A stretch of DNA of 64,000 bases from Candidatus Dadabacteria bacterium. GTDB taxonomy: Bacteria; Desulfobacterota_D; UBA1144; Nemesobacterales; Nemesobacteraceae. Below the pieces are notes generated by a model that worked only from the letters and a program-made list of their open reading frames with translations, was not told where the DNA came from and did no database searches. A program made the position numbers and the translations under genes. How positions within the stretch are numbered: position 1 is the first letter of the stretch; the number at the start of each line of letters is the position of its first letter. Shown here piece by piece: positions 24,461 to 34,040 of the stretch. The stretch covers positions 124,001-188,000 of the forward strand of contig JAJDTG010000020.1 in NCBI GenBank assembly GCA_022827275.1, written 5' to 3'.

Positions 24461-27067
24461 ATGAGTTCGCAGACTCCCCTTATGAACCAGTACCTCCGCG
24501 TGAAAAGGGAATACCCCGACGCGATACTCCTTTTCAGGCTCGGGGATTTCTACGAGATGTTCTACGACGACGCGAAGGTCGCGTCGGAAATACTCGGAAT
24601 AGCTCTCACCTCGAGGGAACGTTCGAAGAAAAACCCGGTGCCTCTCTGCGGCGTTCCCTTCCACAGCGCGGAGTCCCACATATCAAAGCTCCTCGGAAGC
24701 GGAAAGAAGGTTGCGGTCTGCGAACAGATAGGCGACCCGAAGAAAACAAAGGGGCTCGTGGAGAGAAAGGTCGTGAGGGTCCTCACCCCCGGGGCGGTTC
24801 TCGATTCTGAGAATCTCGAATCGAAAAACAACAATTTCCTCGCGTGCGTCTCGGGGGGAGAGGAAGAAGGCTTCGCGCTTTCCTTCTGTGACATCTCGAC
24901 AGGGGAGTTCCGGACATCCTTTTTCCGCTCGCCCGAAGACCTTCTCTCCGAGCTTTCGCACCTTGACCCCAAGGAGATTCTCATCCCGGATTCCGACGCG
25001 GAACCTCCCTGGCTTAAATCCCTGCTAGACGCAAATCCCCGCACTATTGTAACAAAGGTCGATTCCTGGAAGTGGGAGATTGAGAGGTGCAGGGAAATTC
25101 TCACTGACGGTTTTGCGGTTCTTACCCTCGAAGCGCTTGAAATCGAGAAGGAGCCCGGGTGCGTCTGTGCCTGCGGAGCGCTTTTCGATTACCTCCGGGA
25201 GACGCAGCAGGATTTCCTGCCGCAGATAGGGCTCCCGAGGTACTACGACACCGTCGACTACATGAAAATAGACGAGTGGACCGCGAGGAACCTTGAGCTA
25301 AGAAGTTCCACGGAAGGATCCCTTAAGCACTCTCTGCTGGGAGTAATGGACGAGACCCGCTCACCCATGGGCGCGAGGCTCCTTCGCCGCTTTATGGGCT
25401 ATCCCCTGCTCTGTGTCGAGGAGATAAAAAAAAGACAGGGGGCCGCGGCGGAGCTGCTTGAGAACGTCTCGGCGAGGGAGGACCTGATGGAGGCGCTTCG
25501 GCATATAGGCGACCTTGAGAGGCTTATCCACAGGATCGAGACCCCGTCGGCCAGGCCGAGGGATCTCGCCTCGCTTCGGGATTCCTCGTTTTACATAGAG
25601 AAGCTTCGCGACGCCATGTGGGATCTTCGCTCGGAGGCCCTCGCGTCCCTAAGGGAGAAGATGGATGACTTCCGAGACCTTCGCTCCTATCTTGAGACCG
25701 CCTTGGTAGAGGCCCCGCCGGCCCTCGCGCGGGACGGAGGGGTGATAAGGGAGGGCTTTTCCCCCGAGCTTGACCGGCTCCGCAAGATCCAGAGCGACGG
25801 GCGCAAATGGATATCCGAGCTTGAGGCGAGGGAGAGGGAGAGAACGGGGATAGCCAACCTCAAGATCGGCTACAACAGGGTGTTCGGCTATTACATCGAG
25901 ATTACCAAGTCCAAGCTTTCCCTCGTTCCCGAGGACTACTCAAGAAGACAGACTCTCACCGGAAGCGAGCGTTTCATCTCCCCAGAGCTTAAGGAATACG
26001 AGGAGCAGATACTGACGGCCGCCGAGAAAATAACGGAGCTAGAAGCCTCTCTTTTCGAGGAGGTGCGGGGGCGCGCGGCCGCGGAGGCGGGGCGCGTGAA
26101 GGTGATGGCAGGGGTGGTCGCCGAGACCGATGTTTTCTGCTCCATGGGGGAGATAGCGTCGCGCTACGGCTACTGCGCGCCGGAATTTGTCTCCCGGCAG
26201 CTGGTCGAACTCCGCGACTCCCGCCACCCCGTGGTGGAGAGGATAGGCCTTGAGGGGAGTTTCGTTCCGAACGACGTAACCCTCGACTCCGAGGGCGACC
26301 GCTTCATGATCATCACGGGACCCAACATGTCGGGCAAGTCGACCCTAATAAGGCAGGTGGCGCTCATATCGCTAATGGCCCAGATGGGAAGCTTCGTTCC
26401 GGCCCGGGCGGCTAGGCTCGGGGTGGTCGACCGGATATTCTCTAGGGTCGGGGCGTCGGACAACCTGACGGCCGGCCGGTCTACCTTCATGGTCGAGATG
26501 GTGGAAACGGCCCACATCCTTCAGAACGCTACCCCCAGAAGCCTCGTCATACTGGATGAGATCGGGCGGGGCACGAGCACCTTTGACGGGATGAGCATAG
26601 CGTGGGCGGTTTCAGAGCATCTCTACGATCTTGGGCCCCTGACTCTTTTCGCCACCCACTACCATGAGCTCTCTAACCTCGCGGACGTAAAGCCGGGGAT
26701 CGCCAACTCTAACGTGTCGGTAAAGGAGGAGGGAGGAGAGATACTTTTTCTCCGCAAGCTTCTCCCGGGAGCCACAAGCCACAGCTACGGCATACAGGTG
26801 GCGCGCCTCGCGGGGGTTCCCCCGAAGGTTCTTGCCTCGGCGAGGAAGGTCCTTTTCTCCCTCGAGAAACTCAAGGCCTCCTTGTCCCAGTCGATGCTCG
26901 GCGGACAGCTTCTTCTTTTCGACACAGAAGCGGATAAGGAATCTGAGGCCGCCTATCAGAAGGAAGAGCTTCTCGCGGAGGAGCTGGGGGCGCTTGATCC
27001 CATGAACATGACCCCCATGGAGGCGCTTTCGAAACTGATCGAGCTTTCCGAGAAAGCGAAAAAATAA
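24461..27067 (+). CDS. mutS: DNA mismatch repair protein MutS
   Basis: An 868-residue MutS1. The mismatch-binding domain has the Phe-x-Glu motif in GDFYEMFYDDAK (near residue 34). The connector, lever and clamp follow. The C-terminal ABC ATPase has Walker A TGPNMSGKST (near residue 620), Walker B VILDEIGRGTSTFDG and FATHYHEL. A C-terminal region follows to residue 868. The chosen start, MSSQTPLMNQYLRVKREYPD, is the family-like N-terminus; the frame extends 26 codons upstream through IS-derived sequence. MutL is not in the window. It recognises mismatches in newly replicated DNA. Confidence 0.97.
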   Translation: MSSQTPLMNQYLRVKREYPDAILLFRLGDFYEMFYDDAKVASEILGIALTSRERSKKNPVPLCGVPFHSAESHISKLLGSGKKVAVCEQIGDPKKTKGLVERKVVRVLTPGAVLDSENLESKNNNFLACVSGGEEEGFALSFCDISTGEFRTSFFRSPEDLLSELSHLDPKEILIPDSDAEPPWLKSLLDANPRTIVTKVDSWKWEIERCREILTDGFAVLTLEALEIEKEPGCVCACGALFDYLRETQQDFLPQIGLPRYYDTVDYMKIDEWTARNLELRSSTEGSLKHSLLGVMDETRSPMGARLLRRFMGYPLLCVEEIKKRQGAAAELLENVSAREDLMEALRHIGDLERLIHRIETPSARPRDLASLRDSSFYIEKLRDAMWDLRSEALASLREKMDDFRDLRSYLETALVEAPPALARDGGVIREGFSPELDRLRKIQSDGRKWISELEARERERTGIANLKIGYNRVFGYYIEITKSKLSLVPEDYSRRQTLTGSERFISPELKEYEEQILTAAEKITELEASLFEEVRGRAAAEAGRVKVMAGVVAETDVFCSMGEIASRYGYCAPEFVSRQLVELRDSRHPVVERIGLEGSFVPNDVTLDSEGDRFMIITGPNMSGKSTLIRQVALISLMAQMGSFVPARAARLGVVDRIFSRVGASDNLTAGRSTFMVEMVETAHILQNATPRSLVILDEIGRGTSTFDGMSIAWAVSEHLYDLGPLTLFATHYHELSNLADVKPGIANSNVSVKEEGGEILFLRKLLPGATSHSYGIQVARLAGVPPKVLASARKVLFSLEKLKASLSQSMLGGQLLLFDTEADKESEAAYQKEELLAEELGALDPMNMTPMEALSKLIELSEKAKK

Positions 27068-27167
27068 AACGCTTTCGATTCAGGGATATACGGGCAGCGC
27101 TCTTTACAAGCTTAGTCAAAATATTTACTGTCTAACCAACATTATCTCCGTAGCGGGACGGCTTGTC

Positions 27168-27368
27168 ATGTCAACTGTAGAAGAAATAAAATTCGCCATT
27201 TCGGCCCTCTCCAAAGAGGATTACATCCATCTGCGCGAGTGGCTCTCCGAGAAGGACTGGGAACAGTGGGATGAAGAGATCGAAAGGGACTCGTCGTCCG
27301 GGAAGCTCGACTTCCTGATGGAAGAAGCGGTCGCGGAGAAAAATCAGGGACACCTCCGCAAACTTTAG
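27168..27368 (+). CDS. RelB-like small antitoxin
   Basis: A 66-residue acidic protein with VEEIKFAISALSKEDYIHLR, EWLSEKDWEQWDEEIERD and GKLDFLMEEAVAE. This pattern is common in short antitoxins encoded upstream of RelE/ParE-fold toxins. The downstream toxin appears decayed (next entry), so it is probably an orphan. A ribosome site before ATG 27168 is weak. Confidence 0.7.
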   Translation: MSTVEEIKFAISALSKEDYIHLREWLSEKDWEQWDEEIERDSSSGKLDFLMEEAVAEKNQGHLRKL

Positions 27369-27560
27369 ATCCACAAAGCGGCGGGCCGTTTCTGTCCCTG
27401 CCCGGTGAACTCTTCCGGGATAAATGGGGGAATTAGCTCGTGGCAATTGCGCTTTGCCGAAAAACAATGCTCGACATCCGGTCCTGCGGACGGTATCATT
27501 TGTGTCAGCTCGTCTGCCAGGCGTAGAAGGAGTAACGAGGTCGTTGCGGCTAGCCCGTGG
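27345..27560 (+). pseudogene. Decayed RelE-type toxin remnant
   Basis: Directly after the antitoxin, one frame reads FRSTKRRAVSVPAR, a stop, TLPG, a stop, then MGELARGNCALPKNNARHPV. The last stretch resembles the ELA-KN--L-KNNPRHPSL core of RelE/HigB-like toxins. Two stops and a degraded continuation mean no toxin can be made. The match rests on one short block. Confidence 0.4.
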
Positions 27561-27625
27561 GCGGCCTCAGCTTTTTTAACCCTCCCCCAAGACGACTTCT
27601 CACCCCTCTTTTTTCCCTCCATCCC
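27561..27625. other. Unassigned intergenic DNA
   Basis: Pyrimidine-rich DNA between the decayed toxin and the groE promoter. Nothing recognised. Confidence 0.4.
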
Positions 27626-27656
27626 TTGACACCCGCAAAAACGTGCTTACTTTATA
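27626..27656 (+). promoter_or_regulatory. groESL promoter
   Basis: TTGACA near 27626-27631, then after about 18-19 nt an AT-rich TTTATA/TATAGT -10 region ending near 27656. The CIRCE-like operator starts at 27658, over the expected transcription start. Confidence 0.6.
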
Positions 27657-27657
27657 G

Positions 27658-27684
27658 TTGGCACTTGGCAGACAGGAGTGCCAG
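27658..27684. promoter_or_regulatory. CIRCE-like HrcA operator
   Basis: TTGGCACTT, 9 bp, GAGTGCCAG. The consensus is TTAGCACTC-N9-GAGTGCTAA, so the spacing is exact and 14 of 18 arm positions agree. It lies 36 bp before groES, so heat-shock control by the repressor HrcA is expected. hrcA is not in this window. Confidence 0.85.
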
Positions 27685-27719
27685 ACAAGCTTTAAAAAGT
27701 TAAAAAGGAGGTATTTGAG

Positions 27720-29670
<1,951 letters not shown>

Positions 29671-29698
29671 AACCCCCTGCACCTGGCAGAAACCACTA

Positions 29699-29738
29699 AG
29701 CGGGCACGGCGCACGGGCGCCCTGCCCGCTTTTTTTTT
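29699..29738 (+). terminator. groESL terminator
   Basis: AGCGGGCA (29699-29706) pairs with TGCCCGCT (29723-29730), followed by nine T. Confidence 0.85.
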
Positions 29739-29766
29739 GCTGTTTTAAATTTTTTTTAATTTTCCC

Positions 29767-29794
29767 TTGACAGTTTAAGTAAATTACTTATATT
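29767..29794 (+). promoter_or_regulatory. Strong promoter upstream of a small RNA candidate
   Basis: TTGACA (29767-29772), a 16-nt spacer and TATATT (29789-29794) in very AT-rich DNA. There is no start codon with a ribosome site between it and the terminator 60 nt later. Confidence 0.65.
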
Positions 29795-29799
29795 TTATA

Positions 29800-29893
29800 G
29801 CGTTGATTAGAAACATTGATCAATACTCATCCTTCATCCTCCTTATTTGTTTAGGAAGAGCGCCTCGGTCCCCCTGAGGCGCTCTTTTTTTTG
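29800..29893 (+). ncRNA. Candidate small RNA with anti-Shine-Dalgarno segment
   Basis: About 90 nt between a strong promoter and an 11-bp terminator. The middle is unstructured and pyrimidine-rich, with CATCCTCCTTA (29835-29845) complementary to the AAGGAGG ribosome sites used by genes here. No open frame is evident. The layout (promoter, single-stranded CU-rich region, strong hairpin, U run) is that of a trans-acting RNA. The alternative is an attenuated leader for the SCO1 gene, which starts 58 bp after the terminator. Confidence 0.5.
29856..29893 (+). terminator. Strong intrinsic terminator
   Basis: AAGAGCGCCTC (29856-29866) pairs perfectly with GAGGCGCTCTT (29876-29886), followed by a T run. 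The loop is 9 nt. Confidence 0.9.
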
Positions 29894-29950
29894 TCTAATC
29901 GAAAAGGTGGTGTATATTTTCTGCCCTGACCTGTTAAGGAGTTACTTCAA

Positions 29951-30541
29951 ATGAAACGGCACTACTTGCTTTTAACCGCTTTGGCGCTGATCGCTCTGGT
30001 GTGGATTGCGGTCCTCGGGTTTTTGCGCACTGACAAGGGAAGCTTCCACGGGGATGAGTATCGCAGGCCCGCCTTTGATTTCTCCCTGACCGACCACCGG
30101 AACCGGGAGTTCTCTCTTTCCGATCACTCGGGCAAGGTCATACTGCTTAACTTCGGGTTTACGAACTGTCCGGACGTATGCCCTACCACTCTGGGGATGC
30201 TCGGAGAGGTGCTCGATCTTGTGGGAGACGAGCGGGCCGAGGCACTTTTCATAACCGTTGACCCGAAGCGCGACACCGCGGCCAGGCTCGGGGCCTACAT
30301 TCCGTTTTTCCACGACCGCATAGTCGGCCTCACCGGTCCTGAGCAGGCTATAAAGCAGGTAAACGACGCCTGCGGAACATTTTACTCAAAGGAGCAGGGG
30401 GCGTCGGAATCAGACTACGGCGTGATTCATTCGCCCGCGGTTTACCTGATAGGTCCCGGCGGTGAGATGATGCTCCGCTATCCCAAGGAAAAGCTTGACC
30501 CGGAGAAAATCGCAGGCGACGTAAAACGCCTCCTTCTGTAA
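29951..30541 (+). CDS. SCO1/SenC copper chaperone
   Basis: A 196-residue membrane-anchored thioredoxin-fold protein. One N-terminal membrane helix (about 5-25) precedes the copper site CPDVCP in GFTNCPDVCPTTL (near residues 77-81), with the third ligand His in YGVIHSPAVYLI near 160. It delivers copper or keeps thiols reduced at the CuA site of cytochrome c oxidase, on the periplasmic side. AAGGAG precedes the ATG. It is followed after 6 bp by the PCu(A)C gene, a standard pairing. Confidence 0.95.
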   Translation: MKRHYLLLTALALIALVWIAVLGFLRTDKGSFHGDEYRRPAFDFSLTDHRNREFSLSDHSGKVILLNFGFTNCPDVCPTTLGMLGEVLDLVGDERAEALFITVDPKRDTAARLGAYIPFFHDRIVGLTGPEQAIKQVNDACGTFYSKEQGASESDYGVIHSPAVYLIGPGGEMMLRYPKEKLDPEKIAGDVKRLLL

Positions 30542-30547
30542 GCCCTG

Positions 30548-31003
30548 ATGAACATGAGAAAAGCCCTGATCGTTTTAGCTGTTTTCTTTCTTGTTGCTCC
30601 CCCGGCCTGGAGCGGGGAAATCTCCGTTAAGGACCCGTGGGTAAGACAAAATCCCCCCGGCACTTCCGTAACTGCGGCCTACATGGTTATTGAGAATCCC
30701 GCTTCGGCGGGAGACGAACTTCTGGAGGTGGGCTGCGGCTGCTCCGCCTCGGCCTCGCTTCATGTTACGGAGATGAGGGATGGTTCAATGGCAATGAAGA
30801 AGGTTGCTTCGATTAAGATTCCGGCGGGCACATCGGTTTCCCTCTCGCCGGGAGGCTATCATGTGATGCTGGAAGGCCTCTCGGACTACATGAAAGAAAG
30901 CGTGATTCTGGAGTTAAAGTTCCGCTCGGGCGCGCGGATATCGGTTACGGCGCCTGTCCTCGATCCCCCGGAGGCAAGCAAGCGCAGCCACCACCACCAT
31001 TAG
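30548..31003 (+). CDS. Periplasmic copper chaperone PCu(A)C
   Basis: A 151-residue exported protein. After the signal peptide (1-22, ending AWSG), the PCu(A)C pattern has VKDPWVRQNPPGTSVTAAYM, Cu ligands in LHVTEMRDGSMAMKKV and the closing GGYHVMLEGL. The C-terminus ends SHHHH, an additional possible metal-binding tail. It hands Cu(I) to oxidase assembly with SCO1. The C-x-C in VGCGCSA is not typical of the family and might be another metal site. Confidence 0.92.
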   Translation: MNMRKALIVLAVFFLVAPPAWSGEISVKDPWVRQNPPGTSVTAAYMVIENPASAGDELLEVGCGCSASASLHVTEMRDGSMAMKKVASIKIPAGTSVSLSPGGYHVMLEGLSDYMKESVILELKFRSGARISVTAPVLDPPEASKRSHHHH

Positions 31004-31419
31004 GGTTTTGCCACTTGAGATGCGCCGGGAGCCTGGCCTTTGTCCTTTGAGTCTTTCGGTGCGGGGCTTTTCATTTCGCACTTCGCCCTCATGATTCCCC
31101 CGGCCTCGGTTATCAGGGTCTCGATCAGGACTTCTCCCGTTATTTGTCCCGTGCTTTTAATCTCAAGTGTTCCGGTGTCTATCTTTCCGTTTATTTCCCC
31201 GAATACAATGATCTCTCCGGCACTTATGTCCCCGGTCACCGAACCTTTAAGGCCCACAACAATCAAGTTGGCGACTTTTATGTCTCCCTTGAGTTCACCT
31301 TCAACTTTCATCGATCCCTCGCACGAGACAATTCCCTCGAACACCGCGCCTTCACCCAGAACCGTTTCCACGGCACCTGAGTTATTGTTCTTGTTCTTCC
31401 TCTTGCTGTTGTTGTACAT
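31000..31419 (-). CDS. Bactofilin
   Basis: A 139-residue bactofilin (polymer-forming cytoskeletal protein). An unstructured N-rich start precedes the beta-helix core, with TVLGEGAVFEGIV, GSMKVEGELKGDI, SVTGDISAGEIIV and GQITGEVLIETL as successive rungs. A Pro/Lys-rich tail follows. It forms nucleotide-free filaments at the membrane. It lies just after an M23 peptidase, as in cell-shape operons where bactofilin positions the hydrolase. Its 3' end overlaps the convergent PCu(A)C gene by 4 bp. Confidence 0.95.
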   Translation of the reverse strand: MYNNSKRKNKNNNSGAVETVLGEGAVFEGIVSCEGSMKVEGELKGDIKVANLIVVGLKGSVTGDISAGEIIVFGEINGKIDTGTLEIKSTGQITGEVLIETLITEAGGIMRAKCEMKSPAPKDSKDKGQAPGASQVAKP

Positions 31420-31431
31420 GCGGGCTTTTCC

Positions 31432-32274
31432 TTATCTTATGTATTTTTTGGGGTTGATCCTTCTCCCGTACTTTATTATCTCGTAGTGGAGATGCGGCCC
31501 GGTCGAGCGGCCTGTCGACCCTACTTCCCCTATTTTCTCTCCCACTACGACCCGCTGGCCCTTGCTGACATTTATCTGGGAGAGATGTCCGTAGAGAGTC
31601 TTGTAGCCTTTTTTATGCTTGATAACAACGTGCTTTCCGTAACCCTTGACGTACTTGGCTTTCTGGACGATACCGTCCGCCGTAACTGCGACCTCGTCTC
31701 CTATCTTTCCCCTGAAATCTACTCCGCCGTGAAACTCCCTGTCCCCCGAGAAGGGGTTTTTCCTGTAGCCGTAGTGCGAGGTGATTCTTCCTGAGATGGG
31801 TTTTCCGAAAGGAATGGAGTCCATGACATTGGCGAGGCGGTCTATGTCCTTCTCGATCGCGTTGAAGTAATCATGACTGATATCGCTTGTCCGGAAGCCG
31901 CTTCCTCCCATGGGGAGAGCTTTTCTCCGCTTTTTCTCAGAGAGCGTTCTTTCCATGTAGGCAAGCTTTTTCTCAAGACGAAGGACTCTTTTTATGAACT
32001 TGTCTTCAAGCTTCTTGTCTACGATTATGTCATGCGACATCATCTCTACGGCGTTCAGCAGCTTGTCTATCTCGGCCTGCTTCTGTGCCCGGATATCTTC
32101 AGCTTCCCCGTAGAACTTGTATGACAGGAAAAAGGAGAAAAGCGCACCCAGCACGAAAAACCCCAGGGCGCCCATTATCAGCTGGAACCGATTCCTTCTT
32201 ATGCCCCAAGACTTGGTCCAGCCGAACTTGTTGCAGCATACTATAAACGATAATCCGTCGTTTCTCTTTTCCAC
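31432..32274 (-). CDS. M23 metallopeptidase (LytM), membrane-anchored
   Basis: A 280-residue protein. A cytoplasmic start and one membrane helix (about 32-52) are followed by a coiled coil (55-115). The C-terminal M23 endopeptidase (about 150-275) has the zinc ligands in FHGGVDFRG, and HLHYE near residue 258. Both are intact, so it is probably an active peptidoglycan endopeptidase. The start is GTG 32274. It precedes the bactofilin gene by 12 bp on the same strand. Confidence 0.93.
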   Translation of the reverse strand: MEKRNDGLSFIVCCNKFGWTKSWGIRRNRFQLIMGALGFFVLGALFSFFLSYKFYGEAEDIRAQKQAEIDKLLNAVEMMSHDIIVDKKLEDKFIKRVLRLEKKLAYMERTLSEKKRRKALPMGGSGFRTSDISHDYFNAIEKDIDRLANVMDSIPFGKPISGRITSHYGYRKNPFSGDREFHGGVDFRGKIGDEVAVTADGIVQKAKYVKGYGKHVVIKHKKGYKTLYGHLSQINVSKGQRVVVGEKIGEVGSTGRSTGPHLHYEIIKYGRRINPKKYIR

Positions 32275-32328
32275 CCTTCACCCCACTGCCGCCTGGGAGC
32301 GGCTCAATGTAATATGAGTGCTCAGATA

Positions 32329-32357
32329 AAGATAATTTGATAAAAGCCCCTTGTCAA
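32329..32357 (-). promoter_or_regulatory. Promoter for the M23-bactofilin operon
   Basis: On the minus strand TTGACA (32357-32352), a 17-nt spacer and TATCTT (32334-32329). Confidence 0.65.
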
Positions 32358-32396
32358 AGAAATGGCAAATGATCGCAGCACATTGCAGGGGAACTT

Positions 32397-33218
32397 TCAG
32401 TTGCCCGAATAGCCCGAGATCTGGCCGAGCTGCTCAAGGGTCCTTAGCCCCTGGTGGAACTCGCCGCCGATTTCCCAGGTGGGGTAGCTTTTTATGTTCT
32501 TTGCCGCGCAGAGAGCGGGGTTGGGATCGGGACCGCTTCGGCTGCACTCGACGTAGGTTATGTAGCCGAAGGCCCCCCCGAAAAGCTCCTTCTGCCTCTC
32601 GCAGTGACCGCAGGTGTATGAGCCGTACATGGTCGCCCCGCGCTCCGAGAGGTATTTCGCGAGACTCACCTGGTAGAACGTGGCCTCCGACATCGGATTC
32701 TCCTGCGGGGCGGGGGAATGAATGGAGTAGGACGCGGCAAACACCAGTACGAACACCGCCGCCGCTCCGCCGAAGGACTTTATGGCGCCGCCGGTCGTTC
32801 GAGAGGCTGCGAGCAGAAACAGCGCCACCACGATTGCGGCCGAGGCCACGCACCAAGAGCAAAGCGCCTCTATTATGAAAAGTTCAAGGTAGGTGAGGTA
32901 GGCTGAAAAACCGACGGCCGCCGCCGATAGCCAGAAAAGAAGGTTCCACTTTGTCCTCCGCCCAAGGCGCGAGACGGAAATGCCTGTCATTGCCGCGTAC
33001 CCCAAAACCCCGAGCAGCGAGACCGGGATGCCCCCGATGCGCGCGTACCGGCTCTCCCTCACCACATCGCAGCCCTTGCCCGTGAGGCAGAGCTCCGCCC
33101 CCCCGAGCAAAAAATCAGCCACAAGCAGGTATCCCGATACAACCGCCCCCAAGGCGCAGAGAACGGTCGCCGCCCCCGCGGCGCCGCCAAGAAAGATTCT
33201 TTTCCCTTTTGCGCTCAT
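32397..33218 (-). CDS. Vitamin K epoxide reductase fused to a thioredoxin domain
   Basis: A 273-residue fusion. The N-terminal VKOR domain has four membrane helices, the loop cysteines C43 and C50 (LCLTGKGCDVV) and the active pair CSWC near residue 119. The C-terminal periplasmic thioredoxin-like domain has CGHC in YGSYTCGHCERQKELFG. Such fusions replace DsbA/DsbB: the Trx part oxidises substrate thiols and the VKOR part passes electrons to quinone. It is probably the disulfide catalyst for the exported Cys-rich proteins seen here, including TraN. Confidence 0.94.
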   Translation of the reverse strand: MSAKGKRIFLGGAAGAATVLCALGAVVSGYLLVADFLLGGAELCLTGKGCDVVRESRYARIGGIPVSLLGVLGYAAMTGISVSRLGRRTKWNLLFWLSAAAVGFSAYLTYLELFIIEALCSWCVASAAIVVALFLLAASRTTGGAIKSFGGAAAVFVLVFAASYSIHSPAPQENPMSEATFYQVSLAKYLSERGATMYGSYTCGHCERQKELFGGAFGYITYVECSRSGPDPNPALCAAKNIKSYPTWEIGGEFHQGLRTLEQLGQISGYSGN

Positions 33219-33390
33219 CCCGTCGGGTAGTATACAGATTATTCGCGGGTTTTTGAAACCCCTTCTCCCTGTAACTTTAAGGCCGTGTTAACGGTTTTTA
33301 AAAGGCTGATTAAAAAACGCAAAATCTTCGGTTTACCCCTTGTTTTTTGCGTTCCATGCGGTTTTTATTCTATACGAGGGTTCAGGAGAG

Positions 33391-34017
33391 ATGATTAACA
33401 ACGACAACATAGCTCACAAGGTTACGTTTCCGCGCCCCGCCGAGGGCGGCAGGGCTGCGGGCGTGGCGAACCTTGTGTCCACCGTTTTTTCCCCCGCGCT
33501 TGCGGTTTTCTACGCGGTGATTCTCTGCTCCTACTCGCTTGACCACTCCGCCAAGTTCCTCTGGACCTCTTTTTTCGTGCTTCTCTTCGTGCTCGCCCCG
33601 ACGGCCTACATCTTCTATCTCATGGGCCGGGGCAAGGTTACGGATTTTCATATAAGCGTGAGGGAGGAGCGGATAAGGCCCCTCAGCATTATTTTTATCT
33701 ACTCCGTATTTTCCCTTTTTCTCTACAGTTTCATCGGCGGGCCCGGGGCCCTGGTAACGCTCGGCTATTCCTGCCTGGCGCTTACGGGTCTCTGGATACT
33801 GGTATCGCTTTACTGGAAGATAAGCGGTCACTGCGCCGCAATGGGAGCGCTCGGGGCGATGGTGTTCGCCCATCCGCATGAGGTACTGGTTTTCATTGTT
33901 CCGCCTCTTGCCCTGCTGGTCGCCTGGTCCAGGATAAGGCTCGGGTGCCACAGCTGGTCCCAGACCCTGGCGGGACTGGTTCTCGGGGTTGCGGTCTTCT
34001 GGTTTTTCCTTTCCTGA
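33391..34017 (+). CDS. PAP2-like membrane phosphatase-fold protein
   Basis: A 208-residue integral membrane protein with five or six hydrophobic segments. Weak PAP2 phosphatase motifs are present in order: EERIRPLS, YWKISGHCAAMGALG (in place of PSGH) and SRIRLGCHSWSQTLAGLVLG. These suggest a lipid-phosphate phosphatase fold, though the diverged SGH motif makes activity uncertain. ATG 33391 has AGGAGAG upstream. A 9-bp inverted repeat, AACGCAAAA / TTTTGCGTT (33316-33353), lies in its promoter region. Confidence 0.65.
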   Translation: MINNDNIAHKVTFPRPAEGGRAAGVANLVSTVFSPALAVFYAVILCSYSLDHSAKFLWTSFFVLLFVLAPTAYIFYLMGRGKVTDFHISVREERIRPLSIIFIYSVFSLFLYSFIGGPGALVTLGYSCLALTGLWILVSLYWKISGHCAAMGALGAMVFAHPHEVLVFIVPPLALLVAWSRIRLGCHSWSQTLAGLVLGVAVFWFFLS

Positions 34018-34040
34018 TTTTCCCCCGCGGGGCTCTCTTT

